Assembly (NCBI GenBank): GCA_050486265.1
Contig: JBJHCY010000006.1
Span: 1-64,000 of the forward strand
Direction: 5' to 3'
DNA: 64,000 nucleotides
Source: SLFH01 sp050486265
Lineage (GTDB): Bacteria; Planctomycetota; Phycisphaerae; Phycisphaerales; UBA1924
Positions 25,342 through 37,174 of this stretch are shown piece after piece; position 1 is the first letter of the stretch, and each line of letters starts with the position of its first letter. The translations under genes and the position numbers were made by a program. The notes under the pieces are model-generated. The model saw only the letters and a program-made list of their open reading frames with translations, made no database searches and was not told the DNA's origin.

Positions 25342-25695
25342 GCTGTCTTGGCCGGCCTTCGGCTTTCATTGCCGGCCTTCGCCGGTGCTTGATTGGTCTT
25401 GGCCGGCCTTGGGCTTCCTTTGCCGGCCTCCGCCGGTGCCTTGGGATGTGGCGGACCTCCGCCGGTGCGGGCACAAGTGCGGGGATCTACGGGTGATCGT
25501 TGGCGGGCCCTCGGCCTCGGTCGCCCGTGGGCCGCCCCGCCCGTCTGCCGCCGGACTTGATCCGGACTGGCTTCGGGCCTTCAATCGGGACCCCGCTTCG
25601 GCGGGGAATCTCTGTATGTCCGCCCCGCGCAGGCGTCGGGGCCTGTGAATGTCGATCAATCGCCCCAAGAGCGGGCGTGCATGACGGGAGTGCCC
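25342..25695. other. 354-base gap between the NYN gene and rpsU
   Basis: The first ~110 bases are the imperfect tandem repeat at 25346-25450. The rest is GC-rich with a few GGCGGGC-type hairpins and must hold promoters for both divergent genes. No confident -35/-10 pair is visible. Confidence 0.4.
25346..25450. repeat. Two imperfect direct repeats of about 50 bases
   Basis: Units starting at about 25346 and 25397 share TCTTGGCCGGCCTT, then TTGCCGGCCT, CGCCGGTGC and a spacer. A partial third unit (CGGACCTCCGCCGGTGC) follows. Each unit is itself rich in GGCCGGCC palindromes. Confidence 0.65.
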
Positions 25696-25893
25696 ATGGC
25701 GATCCGGATCAAGTCTCGCGGCGGTGAAGATGTCAACCAGATGCTCCGCAGGTTCAAGAAGCTCTGCGAGAAGGAGGGTCTGACCAAGGACATCAAGAAG
25801 AAGGAATTCTTCGAGAAGCCTTCCGAACGCCGCCGCCGCGCCGCCCGCAAGGCGCAGAACCGCCGGATCCGCGCCGAGAGCAAGCGCCGCTGA
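25696..25893 (+). CDS. rpsU: 30S ribosomal protein S21
   Basis: Small basic ribosomal protein near the mRNA exit site. The 65-residue product starts AIRIKSRGGEDVNQMLRRFKKLCEKEG, then KKKEFFEKPSERRRRAARKAQNR, the usual S21 pattern. ATG 25696 is chosen because it starts at the conserved domain; the longer upstream frame is unlike any S21. A terminator follows at 25953. Confidence 0.95.
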   Translation: MAIRIKSRGGEDVNQMLRRFKKLCEKEGLTKDIKKKEFFEKPSERRRRAARKAQNRRIRAESKRR

Positions 25894-26214
25894 CCGACCG
25901 CCGGTTCCGGGGAGTCCCCCCGCCGACCGAGGCGAAAACCGACCGTTGATCCAAACCGGCCCCCCGAGGCCGGTTTTTTCCTGCGCCGATCGCGGTCTCG
26001 CCGTTGCGCCCGCCTGAATCGTCCGCCCTGATCGATCCCGATCGCGCTGCGCACAAGTCCCCCCGCAAGTTTGCGGGTGCTATGCTTGCCGCCCACAGCG
26101 GCGGCGTTTTGTAACGATCGGCAGGCGCTCCGGCCGTCTCAGGCCCGGGCCCCCGCTGCCCGCACCACAACCGATGGGACCGCCGGTCCCCATCTCTCAC
26201 GGAGACACTGCACC
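25894..26214. other. 321-base gap between rpsU and the pyrophosphatase gene
   Basis: Contains the rpsU terminator. Further on, CGCAAGTTTGCG at 26067-26078 is an interrupted palindrome, followed by TATGCT (26082-26087), a possible -10. The pyrophosphatase ribosome-binding region is CACGGAGA. Nothing coding is seen. Confidence 0.35.
25953..25979 (+). terminator. Terminator of rpsU
   Basis: AAACCGGCC (25953-25961) pairs with GGCCGGTTT (25968-25976), with a run of six Ts at the 3' edge. Confidence 0.88.
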
Positions 26215-29097
<2,883 letters not shown>

Positions 29098-29149
29098 TCG
29101 ACCCGCGTCCCCCGGCAGAGCCGAGGAACACGACAACCAAACACACAAT

Positions 29150-29178
29150 CAGCCGCCCCCCGGGGCGGCTGTTTCTTT
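29150..29178 (+). terminator. Terminator of the pyrophosphatase gene
   Basis: CAGCCGCCCC (29150-29159) pairs with GGGGCGGCTG (29162-29171), followed by TTTCTTT. Confidence 0.85.
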
Positions 29179-29225
29179 GCGCATACTCGGCTTCGATCGA
29201 CCGGCGGCGCTGAAAGCGACTCGGT

Positions 29226-30308
29226 TCAGTCCGACTCGGCCCGCTCGCGGCCCGGCCCCGGCTCGTCGGGCGATGACGGGTCGGACGATGGAGCCGGCTC
29301 GGCTTCGGGCTCGTCGGCTCGTCCCATCGGTTCGAAGTACGGGACCATCGGGGGCTCTTCCGGAACGGAGACGCCGGGCCTGCGCCGAGAGATCTTGTGC
29401 TGCACCCAGAGGATCAGCACCGCGCCGATGACCGCCGTTACGCCACCCGCCCACTGCAACGAACTCAGCCGCTCACCGAAGATCATCAAGGAGCCGATCG
29501 CGACGCCGAACGGCTGGAGCTGAATCACGCCCGAACTGACAGTGACCCCCAGCCGAGCGATGCTGATGTAGTAAAAGACATGCCCGAACGCGATCCCGAT
29601 CAGGGCCGAGACCAGGAGCCAGAAGAACTGGTCGGTCTGCATCGCAAGCGCGTCGGCCCCCATCCGCTGGCCGAACAGCAGCATCAGCACGACCATCGCC
29701 AGCGCCGTGTACTGGCTGATGACCGCAAACGCGGTCACCGCCGGCGCCTTGTGCATGTACTTGCGGACGCTCAGCCCGTAGCAGGCGAACAGCAGGCCCG
29801 ACGCCACCGCCAGCAGCACGCCGAAGGTCGTGCTCTGGGCCCCGAAGTCATCGTCGAGGGCGACCGTCACGATCGTTCCGCCGAAGACCAGGGCCATCCC
29901 TGTCAAAAACACCTTCGACGAGGCGATCACCCGCTCGGCGGGAAACAGCAGCACCGCGCCGACCGTCACAAACACGATCTGCAGCCTCAGCCCGAAGGTC
30001 AGCAGGCCCGGGTCGATCTGGTAGTGGGCCGTGGTGAAGCAGATCTGCCCGGCGATGTTGAACGCCGAGGGAACCAGCGCCGCCTTCCAGATCCCCCGCG
30101 GCAGGTTCCTCTTGGCCAGCCCCATCAGCACCACGGGCATCCAGAGCAAGGCCGCGAACCCGTACCGCCAACCGTTGCTCGTCCACGCGTCGATCTGCCC
30201 GGCGAAATGGCGCAGGAACAGCGGCACGCTGCACCACCCGATCAGCGTGACAACCACGGTCACCACGCCGATCCAACGCCCGCCGGAATCGTCTTGGAGT
30301 TGGGTCAA
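29226..30308 (-). CDS. EamA/DMT-superfamily transporter
   Basis: A 360-residue integral membrane protein with about ten hydrophobic segments in two EamA-type halves. The second half contains the typical GVIQLQPFGVAIGSLMIFGERLSSLQWAGGVTAVIGAVLIL. The last ~55 residues are a hydrophilic Pro/Glu/Asp/Ser tail in the cytoplasm. DMT transporters export metabolites or amino acids; the substrate cannot be read from sequence. The likely start is a TTG at 30308 since no ATG precedes the first membrane helix; a GTG a few codons later is possible. Confidence 0.82.
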   Translation of the reverse strand: MTQLQDDSGGRWIGVVTVVVTLIGWCSVPLFLRHFAGQIDAWTSNGWRYGFAALLWMPVVLMGLAKRNLPRGIWKAALVPSAFNIAGQICFTTAHYQIDPGLLTFGLRLQIVFVTVGAVLLFPAERVIASSKVFLTGMALVFGGTIVTVALDDDFGAQSTTFGVLLAVASGLLFACYGLSVRKYMHKAPAVTAFAVISQYTALAMVVLMLLFGQRMGADALAMQTDQFFWLLVSALIGIAFGHVFYYISIARLGVTVSSGVIQLQPFGVAIGSLMIFGERLSSLQWAGGVTAVIGAVLILWVQHKISRRRPGVSVPEEPPMVPYFEPMGRADEPEAEPAPSSDPSSPDEPGPGRERAESD

Positions 30309-30338
30309 GGGGCGATGCTAGGCGGGGCGGGAACCAAC

Positions 30339-30380
30339 GAAAAAACCGCCGCGCCCCGGAAACACAGGGACGCGGCGGTG
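30339..30380 (-). terminator. Terminator of the dockerin-tailed metalloprotease gene
   Basis: On the minus strand, ACCGCCGCG (30371-30379 read in reverse) pairs with CGCGGCGGT (30345-30353 read in reverse). It is followed by a T-run, seen on + as AAAAAA at 30340-30345. It lies 32 bases beyond the stop codon. Confidence 0.8.
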
Positions 30381-30411
30381 AACGGGAACAAGCTTCAGCC
30401 CGGAGCCCGGT

Positions 30412-33072
30412 TCAGCAGCCCGCGGCGAACGCGGACAGATAGGCGAAGAAGTCGTCCGCGTCGATCACGCCGTCGCCGTTGAAGTCCGCGGCCGGGTCCC
30501 CGTCGGCGAAGAGCTGCAGGAAGAGAAAGAAGTCGTCGGCGTCGACCACACCGTCGGCGTTCAGGTCCGCCGGGCAGGCCGGGGCCGGGTCTTCGCACGA
30601 GGTGACCGTCAGCGATACCGCGTCGACCGCCGCCTCGACGATCGCCTGCGGGCCGAGGTCCGACGCGATGAACCGCACACGGAACTGATCGCTCGGCTCG
30701 GCGAAGACATCGTTGATGACGAACGAAACGAAGAACCACCCGCCGTCGTTCTGCCCGTCGTTGGGGCCGACGCGCTCGAGCAGTGTCCATGTCGCGCCGT
30801 CGTCGTTGGAGACCTCGACATCGAAGGGGTCGACACCGGGGTTGTTGCCCCGCGTGTTGCTGAACCAGCGAGCGTAGCTCAGGATCGCCTCGCCGCCCGA
30901 GGCGTCGATGGTTGGGCTGGTCAGGATCGTCGCGCCGTCGTCGACATCGCTGTTGCAACTCGGCGTGGCGCGGTTGGCGGTGAGATAACACCGGCCCGAG
31001 CCGTCGAAGTCCGACGGCGGGTTGCCGCGGTCGCACACCGTCCACGGAATGGGCACGCCCCTGTCCCATGTGCCGTCGGTGAGCGCGGGCGTGTCGAAGA
31101 CGGTCCAGCCCTTGTCGGTCTCGAAATCGTCGTCGAAACGGACCTCGAAGCTGCCCGGCGCCGCGCCATACGCCTGCGTCGGCGCGCCCTCGGGCAGCAG
31201 CACCAGCCCCGCCTCGTCGCCCCGGACGGAGAAGAAAAACTCCAGTTCGTCATCGCACGAGACCGGGGGCAGCGTCGCGGTAAACAAGTTGCCGCTCTGC
31301 GGCTCCAGAGCGACCGTCGAGAACCCGCCGCCGTTGACCCGGTAGCGGGCGACAGCACTGCCCGGCACGAGTTGGTCGTCGCGCGGGTCGATCGAGACGG
31401 CGATCTCGGTGAACTCACCCGGCTCGACAAACGCGGGCGCCCCGTCGGGCAGCGCGATCACCGGGCCGAGGAAGGGCGGCTCGTCGATCTCCAGCCTGAA
31501 GTTGTAGAGCTGGATGTCGTTGGTGCTCGTCGTGGTGAAGACCTCGACGAAGTACGAGCCCGCCTCGGGCAGCGTGAACGAGAGCGTCTCGGTCTCGCCG
31601 AGCCCGGCGCTGGAGGCCGTCGCCAAGACCGTCGTCCCATTGGACGCCAGAAGGCGGATCGACGGGTTGAGCACGCGGAGCGAGTCGCGCGTCGAACCGG
31701 TGTTGCACTGCTGCGTCTGCGGTCCTTCGAGGTAGCTCTGCCCGACGGGGATCACGCGGACCGTCGCCTGCCGCACCTCGCTCACCGAGAACGAGAAGAA
31801 GTCGCGGTCGGCCGGGCGGTCCAGACTCAAGAGGTCGAAGCCGACCGTGCCGTCGGAGAGCTGGCCGAGCGGCGTGGCGCTCGCGGGCGTCCCGTTGGGT
31901 GTCAGCGGGTCGCCGTAGTACCGCTGCGCGTTCTGGATGTCGTCGAGCTGCGGGCCGAGAAACCCGGTGTTGATAAACGGCTCCATCAGCTTGCTGCCGT
32001 TGGCGGGGCAGACATGCGCCTGGCCGAGTCCGTGCCCGTGCTCGTGGCTGATGACATTGCGCATCCGCACATTGTTCGAGCCGGTGCTGTTGTAAAAGCT
32101 GTCGAACGCGTCGAAGACCATGTCGCCGACATTCGGGAAGAAGTTGTACGCCAGCACGCCCCCGTTGCCGTCCAAGGGGACCGCGGCGATCCGCACATCC
32201 CCGCGAACGCCGAGCTGCCCGTTGCTCTGGCCGATCGAGGTCCCGCTGTCATTGGGCTCAAAGACATACTCGACGCCGGAGAGACTCCCCCAGCGGTCGA
32301 ACTCATCGTGGAAGAGCTGCTGCCAGTTGGCCGTGTTGCCGTAGATCCCGTCCAGCCAGACAAAGAGCTGACTGGAACCCCCGGGCAGGCCGCTGGTGCC
32401 GGGCACATTCGTCCCGTCGGGCACGAAGCTGTAGGTGAGCGTCACCGGGACGCCGAACTGGTTGGGCACGCCGCCGTTCGTCGCGGTGCTCGTCCAACGA
32501 CGAACCTGCTGGAAGTCGCCCTGATCGCCGTAGAGCAGCTCACTGACGGCGTGCACGAGCTCGGGGTCCGTGCCCGGCGTGAAGCAGAGCGCGATCGGCG
32601 GGCCCTCGCTCGCGGCGCCATCGACAAGCCTCGCGAGCATCAGCCGGTGCACAGGGCTGATCCGCTCGAACGCCTCGCGCGAGATGCGTCCTGCAACCCG
32701 CTCGTACTCGACCGCCTCGCCCTCGCGGAAGGCCTCGCGCAGCGTGCTCAGGTCCGCCAGCTCTGGCAGATGCTCCTCGGGGATCGCCAGACGCTTCTCG
32801 AGCGGCAGCGTGTTGAAGACCGCCAGCTCGATGACTTTCGAGGCGAACTCGCGCGGGTCATCGCCCCGTTGCATTTCCCGGTGCTCCCCCCGGGCCCAGC
32901 GGTGCGCAGGCATCGGGCCGTGCGTGTGATCGACCTGGCAAACCGTGTCGCAGCCAAGGTCCGATACACTGACCTCACCGTCCGGAGCGACGCCGGCCGC
33001 AACAGCCATCGCTCCTGCCGAACCCAAAACAAAGGCGCCGACAGCGCCGCCCGCAACAACTCGCGAATGCAT
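30412..33072 (-). CDS. Secreted matrixin-like metalloprotease with a GC-ending dockerin tail
   Basis: An 886-residue exported protein. A signal peptide covers residues ~1-28. A metzincin zinc motif, HEHGHGLGQAH, lies around residues 342-352, followed by a Met-containing turn (KLMEPF). Beta-rich domains (~450-830) resemble pre-peptidase C-terminal and jelly-roll folds. The last 50 residues hold two dockerin-like Ca-binding repeats, DLNADGVVDADDFFLFL and DFNGDGVIDADDFFAYL, and the protein ends AAGC. This GC-ending dockerin variant is typical of Phycisphaerae and is thought to mark surface or extracellular placement. The start at 33072 begins the signal peptide. Confidence 0.85.
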   Translation of the reverse strand: MHSRVVAGGAVGAFVLGSAGAMAVAAGVAPDGEVSVSDLGCDTVCQVDHTHGPMPAHRWARGEHREMQRGDDPREFASKVIELAVFNTLPLEKRLAIPEEHLPELADLSTLREAFREGEAVEYERVAGRISREAFERISPVHRLMLARLVDGAASEGPPIALCFTPGTDPELVHAVSELLYGDQGDFQQVRRWTSTATNGGVPNQFGVPVTLTYSFVPDGTNVPGTSGLPGGSSQLFVWLDGIYGNTANWQQLFHDEFDRWGSLSGVEYVFEPNDSGTSIGQSNGQLGVRGDVRIAAVPLDGNGGVLAYNFFPNVGDMVFDAFDSFYNSTGSNNVRMRNVISHEHGHGLGQAHVCPANGSKLMEPFINTGFLGPQLDDIQNAQRYYGDPLTPNGTPASATPLGQLSDGTVGFDLLSLDRPADRDFFSFSVSEVRQATVRVIPVGQSYLEGPQTQQCNTGSTRDSLRVLNPSIRLLASNGTTVLATASSAGLGETETLSFTLPEAGSYFVEVFTTTSTNDIQLYNFRLEIDEPPFLGPVIALPDGAPAFVEPGEFTEIAVSIDPRDDQLVPGSAVARYRVNGGGFSTVALEPQSGNLFTATLPPVSCDDELEFFFSVRGDEAGLVLLPEGAPTQAYGAAPGSFEVRFDDDFETDKGWTVFDTPALTDGTWDRGVPIPWTVCDRGNPPSDFDGSGRCYLTANRATPSCNSDVDDGATILTSPTIDASGGEAILSYARWFSNTRGNNPGVDPFDVEVSNDDGATWTLLERVGPNDGQNDGGWFFVSFVINDVFAEPSDQFRVRFIASDLGPQAIVEAAVDAVSLTVTSCEDPAPACPADLNADGVVDADDFFLFLQLFADGDPAADFNGDGVIDADDFFAYLSAFAAGC

Positions 33073-33362
33073 GCTTTGAACCCCTTCAGACTCTGCCACA
33101 GCGACTCGGAGAGCCGCGCAGGCCCCGACGGATCGGGCTACTACACCCACCACACCTGCCCGGCGCCACGCAGCAACAGCCCGAACCAAGGCCGCCACGC
33201 GATGCAATGCCCCGAGACCACACAATCACCCGCGAAGGCGGGGACCGCCCGACCTTTCGCCCCCGACCCCGCGCCGGATCCCTCCGCCCGGGCCCGACTG
33301 TCAAGATCGCGCAAGAGCTCCCGCCCGTCAACCCCGCAGACGCCCCAACTTCCGGTGACCCC

Positions 33363-34931
33363 ATGACAAACGAACCAGCACCTCCGACCGACCACGCCCC
33401 CGACGCTTGGCGGACCCGCCTCGGCCTGAAGCTCGACTCCCGGGCCGTCGCCGAGCTCCGTGCCGCTCTGGACAATGCAGGGTTCTCGGGCGAAGGCGTC
33501 GCCGACGCCATCGGTCGCGACGCCCTCACCGGCGCCTCGGGACGCAAGCACGGCGAGCTGCTCCTCCGCACCTGCGCCGGCAGACCCATCGATACGCTCG
33601 TCCGGTTTTTCCTCATCGGCGCGCCCATTACCCCCGAGGCCCTCGACGCGGCCCTGCCTCGGTTCGGCGCCGACCGCCTGCTCAAGTGCGGCCTCGCGAC
33701 GCAGACCGCAGACGCGATCCGCTCGCGCTTCGAACTCCTCCCCGTCGACCGCCTGCTCGTCTTCTTCGACCGGCGCGAGGACGAACTCGGACGGGAGACC
33801 TTCGCAGACGACTATGTCATGGGCGTCGGCAGCAGCACGCGCACCCTCATCGCCTCTCGCATCCGCCGAAAGTCTCAGACCGCGATGGACCTCGGCGCCG
33901 GCTGCGGCGTTCTCGCCCTCGCCATGGCCGAAGACGCCGAGACCGTCGTCGCCAGCGACATCAACCCCCGCGCCGTCGCGATGACCTCGCTCAACGCGGC
34001 GATGAACAACATCACCAACATCGAGCCCGTGCTCGGCAGCTATTTCGATCCGGTCAAGGGCCGCCCGCTCGGCGCGATCCTCACCAACCCGCCATTTGTG
34101 ATCTCGCCCGAGCGCCGTTACATCTACCGCGACAGCGGGCTGCCCGCCGACGACGCCGTCAGAGAGATCTGCCGCGACGGCGCAGCGGCGCTCGAAGAGG
34201 GCGGGTGCATGCAGGTCCTCTGCAACTGGGCGTCGACGCGCGATCATCCGTTCGACGACCGCGTGCGTTCGTGGTTCAAGGGGTCCGGCTGCGACGCGGT
34301 CGTCCTCGTCTCTACCGAAAGCACGCCCCGCGCCTACGCCTGCACTTGGATCAGCCACACCGAAACCGACACGCCCGAGGAAGCGGGCCGGCGGCTTCAA
34401 CGCTGGCTCGACTACTACGACAGCCACGGGATCACCGCCATGGTCGGCGGGCTCATCACCATCCGCAAGCGAGCCCTTGGCCCGCCGAACTTCGCCGGTG
34501 TCTACCGCGTGCCCGAGCGCGTGCTCACGGCCGGACGCATGGGCGACCACATCCTCAGAATGCTCGATTCCGGCGCCGCCCTCGCCGCCCTCAAGACCGA
34601 CGAGGCCCTGGGCCCCCTCCGCCCGGCCGTCGCCCCCGACGCGCGCATCCGCCACGAACTCGGGCCGGGCGACTCGGGCTGGTCGCTCCTGCACGCCGAG
34701 ATCTCCGCCTCCGGCTCGCCCCTGCCGCCCCGCCAAACCGACGCCTTCATGAGCGGCCTGTTGATGCGATGCGACGGCGCCCGCACGCTGGGCGACCTGG
34801 CCGACGACCTCGCCTCCGCTCTCGCCTCGGAGCACGGCGCCGACCCAGCGCAGGCCCGGGCCTCGGCCCTCCGCCTCGCCCGCCGCATGATCGCCGAGGG
34901 CGTGCTGCTGCCCGGCCCGCCGCTACCCTGA
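33363..34931 (+). CDS. Class I SAM-dependent methyltransferase with N-terminal extension
   Basis: A 522-residue protein. Residues ~1-150 form a helical N-terminal domain. Motif I of the methyltransferase fold is AMDLGAGCGVLALAMA (~174-189), motif II VVASDINPRAV, and the catalytic TNPPFV is at 241-246. An (N/D)PP(Y/F) motif indicates methylation of a planar amide or amino nitrogen (DNA/RNA adenine, or glutamine as in PrmC/HemK). The C-terminal ~150 residues are of unknown function. Architecture resembles the bulky methyltransferases known from Actinobacteria. It is followed after 7 bases by the C45 peptidase gene, suggesting one transcript. Confidence 0.75.
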   Translation: MTNEPAPPTDHAPDAWRTRLGLKLDSRAVAELRAALDNAGFSGEGVADAIGRDALTGASGRKHGELLLRTCAGRPIDTLVRFFLIGAPITPEALDAALPRFGADRLLKCGLATQTADAIRSRFELLPVDRLLVFFDRREDELGRETFADDYVMGVGSSTRTLIASRIRRKSQTAMDLGAGCGVLALAMAEDAETVVASDINPRAVAMTSLNAAMNNITNIEPVLGSYFDPVKGRPLGAILTNPPFVISPERRYIYRDSGLPADDAVREICRDGAAALEEGGCMQVLCNWASTRDHPFDDRVRSWFKGSGCDAVVLVSTESTPRAYACTWISHTETDTPEEAGRRLQRWLDYYDSHGITAMVGGLITIRKRALGPPNFAGVYRVPERVLTAGRMGDHILRMLDSGAALAALKTDEALGPLRPAVAPDARIRHELGPGDSGWSLLHAEISASGSPLPPRQTDAFMSGLLMRCDGARTLGDLADDLASALASEHGADPAQARASALRLARRMIAEGVLLPGPPLP

Positions 34932-34938
34932 AAACCCC

Positions 34939-36066
34939 TTGAACCGCCTCGAACTCTTCCACCTCCCCGGCCCGCCCGCCGACGCCGGTTTCGCCCACGG
35001 GCGGTCTCTCGCGCACTTCTTCGAAGCGCCCTTCTTCGACGCATACCTCGCCTCGCTCTGCGTGATCAACCGCGTCGAGCACGGCGACATGTTCGCACAG
35101 GCCGAACGCTGGCTCTCCAACCTCCCCGAGCACTACCAGGTCGAGATCGACGCGATGGCCTCCGGCGCAAAGACACGCACCAGCCGCGTCGCGACATTCC
35201 TCTACGCCGACATCGCACGACCCACCGACACCCGCGTGCCCGACGCGGCACACCAGAACCCAGCCGCCGCCCCCGCGTCACGCCCTGACCGCGCCCGCCA
35301 CGCCGGCCCCATGTGCTCGGCGATCGCGCTGGAGCTCGAAGGCCGCCCGTGGGTCGCGCGAAACTGCGACTGGCTCGCCGCCACGCTGGTTCGCGGCACC
35401 GCCGCCGTCGTCCACGAATCCCCGGGACGCATCCCCGTCATGGCTCTGGGCATCAAGGGCGACATCGACATCGACACCGGCGTCAACGCCGAACGCCTCT
35501 GGCTCCACCTGCACACCCTCTACGCGCCCGGCGAACCGAGGGGCGACCGCACGCAGATCTCGTGGCTCTTCTGGGCGCGCGAGGCCCTCGAAACCTGCGC
35601 CACGCTCGACGACCTCGACCGCTTCATCGCCTCGACCGAGCGCGACCGAGGCGTCATCGTCGTCGCCGCAGACGCCAAGACCAACCAACGCGCCCTCTTC
35701 GAGTGCTCACGCTCCGACCACCGACGCATCGACGCCGCGGGCGCACCGCTCATCGCCACAAACCACCCCCAACACAAACACCCCGACCCCGAGCGTGCGG
35801 CAAAGAGCCGCCCGGGCGCCACCCTCGCCCGCTACTGCGCCCTCCGAGACCTCGCCGCCAACTCGCCCCCAGAGCACGGGCCCGACGACCTGATCGATCT
35901 CCTCGCCGACCCCGGCGTCGAGATGCGCACGCCCACATACCTCCGCACGATCTACTCGGCCGTCGCCGACCCCGCGCGCGGCGACATCTGGTTCGCCTCC
36001 GGCGGCGCGGACGGATCGCCCGCCGCCAGCACCGGCGGATGGGTCAAGGCGCCGTGGCTCTGGTAA
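34939..36066 (+). CDS. C45-family peptidase/acyltransferase-like Ntn hydrolase
   Basis: A 375-residue protein resembling the acyl-CoA:6-aminopenicillanic-acid acyltransferase (C45) family, self-processing N-terminal nucleophile hydrolases. The putative nucleophile is C126 in GPMCSAIAL, with the conserved VARNCDW segment (N142, D144) after it. The C-terminal WFASGG loop fits too. Activation would cut before C126. Start is probably the TTG at 34939, only 7 bases after the methyltransferase stop. Natural substrates of planctomycete C45 proteins are unknown; amide hydrolysis or transacylation are possibilities. Confidence 0.68.
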   Translation: MNRLELFHLPGPPADAGFAHGRSLAHFFEAPFFDAYLASLCVINRVEHGDMFAQAERWLSNLPEHYQVEIDAMASGAKTRTSRVATFLYADIARPTDTRVPDAAHQNPAAAPASRPDRARHAGPMCSAIALELEGRPWVARNCDWLAATLVRGTAAVVHESPGRIPVMALGIKGDIDIDTGVNAERLWLHLHTLYAPGEPRGDRTQISWLFWAREALETCATLDDLDRFIASTERDRGVIVVAADAKTNQRALFECSRSDHRRIDAAGAPLIATNHPQHKHPDPERAAKSRPGATLARYCALRDLAANSPPEHGPDDLIDLLADPGVEMRTPTYLRTIYSAVADPARGDIWFASGGADGSPAASTGGWVKAPWLW

Positions 36067-36069
36067 AAC

Positions 36070-37026
36070 TCAGCCGCGCTCGGGCAGGTTCAGATCGCCC
36101 GCATGCGGGCTCTCGTTCAGCCGCTCGCGGAACTCGGCGACGAACTCGTCAACACCCTCGATGTTCGAGGGCCACGCCATCCGGATAAACCGCAGCCCGA
36201 GCTCGGGATGCCCCGAGTAGATCAGGTCCAGCGCCTCGCTCCAGAGGGTCACCGGCGGGCGCCCGTCCTCCCACGAAGGATCGAGCAGCACCGACTCGAT
36301 CTTCTCTTCAAGCTGACGCGGGCTCGGCGCAGAGGTCCGCATCATCTCGGGCGAGAGTCTGTACCGACGCCCGTCGAACGCCAGCACGATCCGCGGCGCC
36401 GGCGACTCGGCGAACGACGCACGCCAGTGCGCGAACGACCAGTCGCGCCCCTCGAACTCCGGCTTCCCGTCGCGAGTCAGATCAACAAACCGACCACCGT
36501 ACTCGGCGCGGATTTCGTCGACCAATTCCGGCCCCGCCGATCCGACGCGGTAGATGTAGTAGTTCGTGCAGCAGTTGGCCCCGCCCGTGAACTCCGTCAC
36601 GATCAGATCGACCGTCCCGTCGCCGGTGACATCCTGCCCTCGCCCGAAGACCGTCTGGGCGCTCTCGGGCGCGCCCGAGCCCAGGGTCAGCCGGCCGCCG
36701 GCCTCGACGCTGCGGCTGAGCATCTCGCGCGTGCCCCTCGCCACCGTCAGACGCTGCCCGCCGTCGTCGGTCCGGCGCACCGCCACCTCGAACTCACCGA
36801 TCCGCAGGCGGTCGATCACGCTCGGGTCGCGTGGCTGCGCGTCCGCCGGACGCTCGTTGGTCGCCAGCGTGTCGGTTGCGGGCGCACCACGCCCCTCACC
36901 CTCGGCGGCCCTCTCGGCCGAGCCCTCGGCCGGGGCGGGGTCGGTCCGCTCACCACAACCGGCCAGGAACGCCGACCCGGCGCAGAGCGCCCCGGCACAC
37001 AGCAGCGACTTCGCGTTGATCTTCAT
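36070..37026 (-). CDS. Lipoprotein of unknown function
   Basis: A 318-residue predicted lipoprotein: signal peptide with lipobox LAGC at residues ~21-24, then a ~45-residue Ala/Glu/Pro linker. A domain follows with one FG-GAP/VCBS-like stretch (GQDVTGDGTVDLIVTEFTGGANCCTNYYIY) and another (FVDLTRDGKPEFEGRDW). Both are Asp-rich loops like those in calcium-binding propellers, but there are too few repeats for a full propeller. Function not recognised. It runs convergent with the C45 gene, leaving 3 bases between. Confidence 0.75.
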   Translation of the reverse strand: MKINAKSLLCAGALCAGSAFLAGCGERTDPAPAEGSAERAAEGEGRGAPATDTLATNERPADAQPRDPSVIDRLRIGEFEVAVRRTDDGGQRLTVARGTREMLSRSVEAGGRLTLGSGAPESAQTVFGRGQDVTGDGTVDLIVTEFTGGANCCTNYYIYRVGSAGPELVDEIRAEYGGRFVDLTRDGKPEFEGRDWSFAHWRASFAESPAPRIVLAFDGRRYRLSPEMMRTSAPSPRQLEEKIESVLLDPSWEDGRPPVTLWSEALDLIYSGHPELGLRFIRMAWPSNIEGVDEFVAEFRERLNESPHAGDLNLPERG

Positions 37027-37094
37027 GGCACGATCCTACCGGCCCAGACCCGCCCCCGTTGAGGCGAGACGCCCGACAAACGCACGCAGAGACA

Positions 37095-37128
37095 GAAAAA
37101 CAGCCCGGCAGAAGGCCCGCCGGGCTGT
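37095..37128 (-). terminator. Terminator of rplU
   Basis: On the minus strand CAGCCCGGC pairs with GCCGGGCTG (37119-37127 and 37101-37109 on +). It is followed by five Ts (AAAAA at 37096-37100 on +). Confidence 0.85.
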
Positions 37129-37174
37129 CGGTTCCAGTGACTCGTTCGGTGAGCCGCCGTTTCTGACGACAGGC

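Noticed and set aside
31372..33366. 664-codon frame on + across the metalloprotease
   Set aside because: Composition of an antisense shadow; the minus-strand frame has a signal peptide, zinc motif and dockerin.
34939..36066. Penicillin biosynthesis acyltransferase
   Set aside because: C45 similarity alone does not imply beta-lactam synthesis, and no related biosynthetic genes are present.
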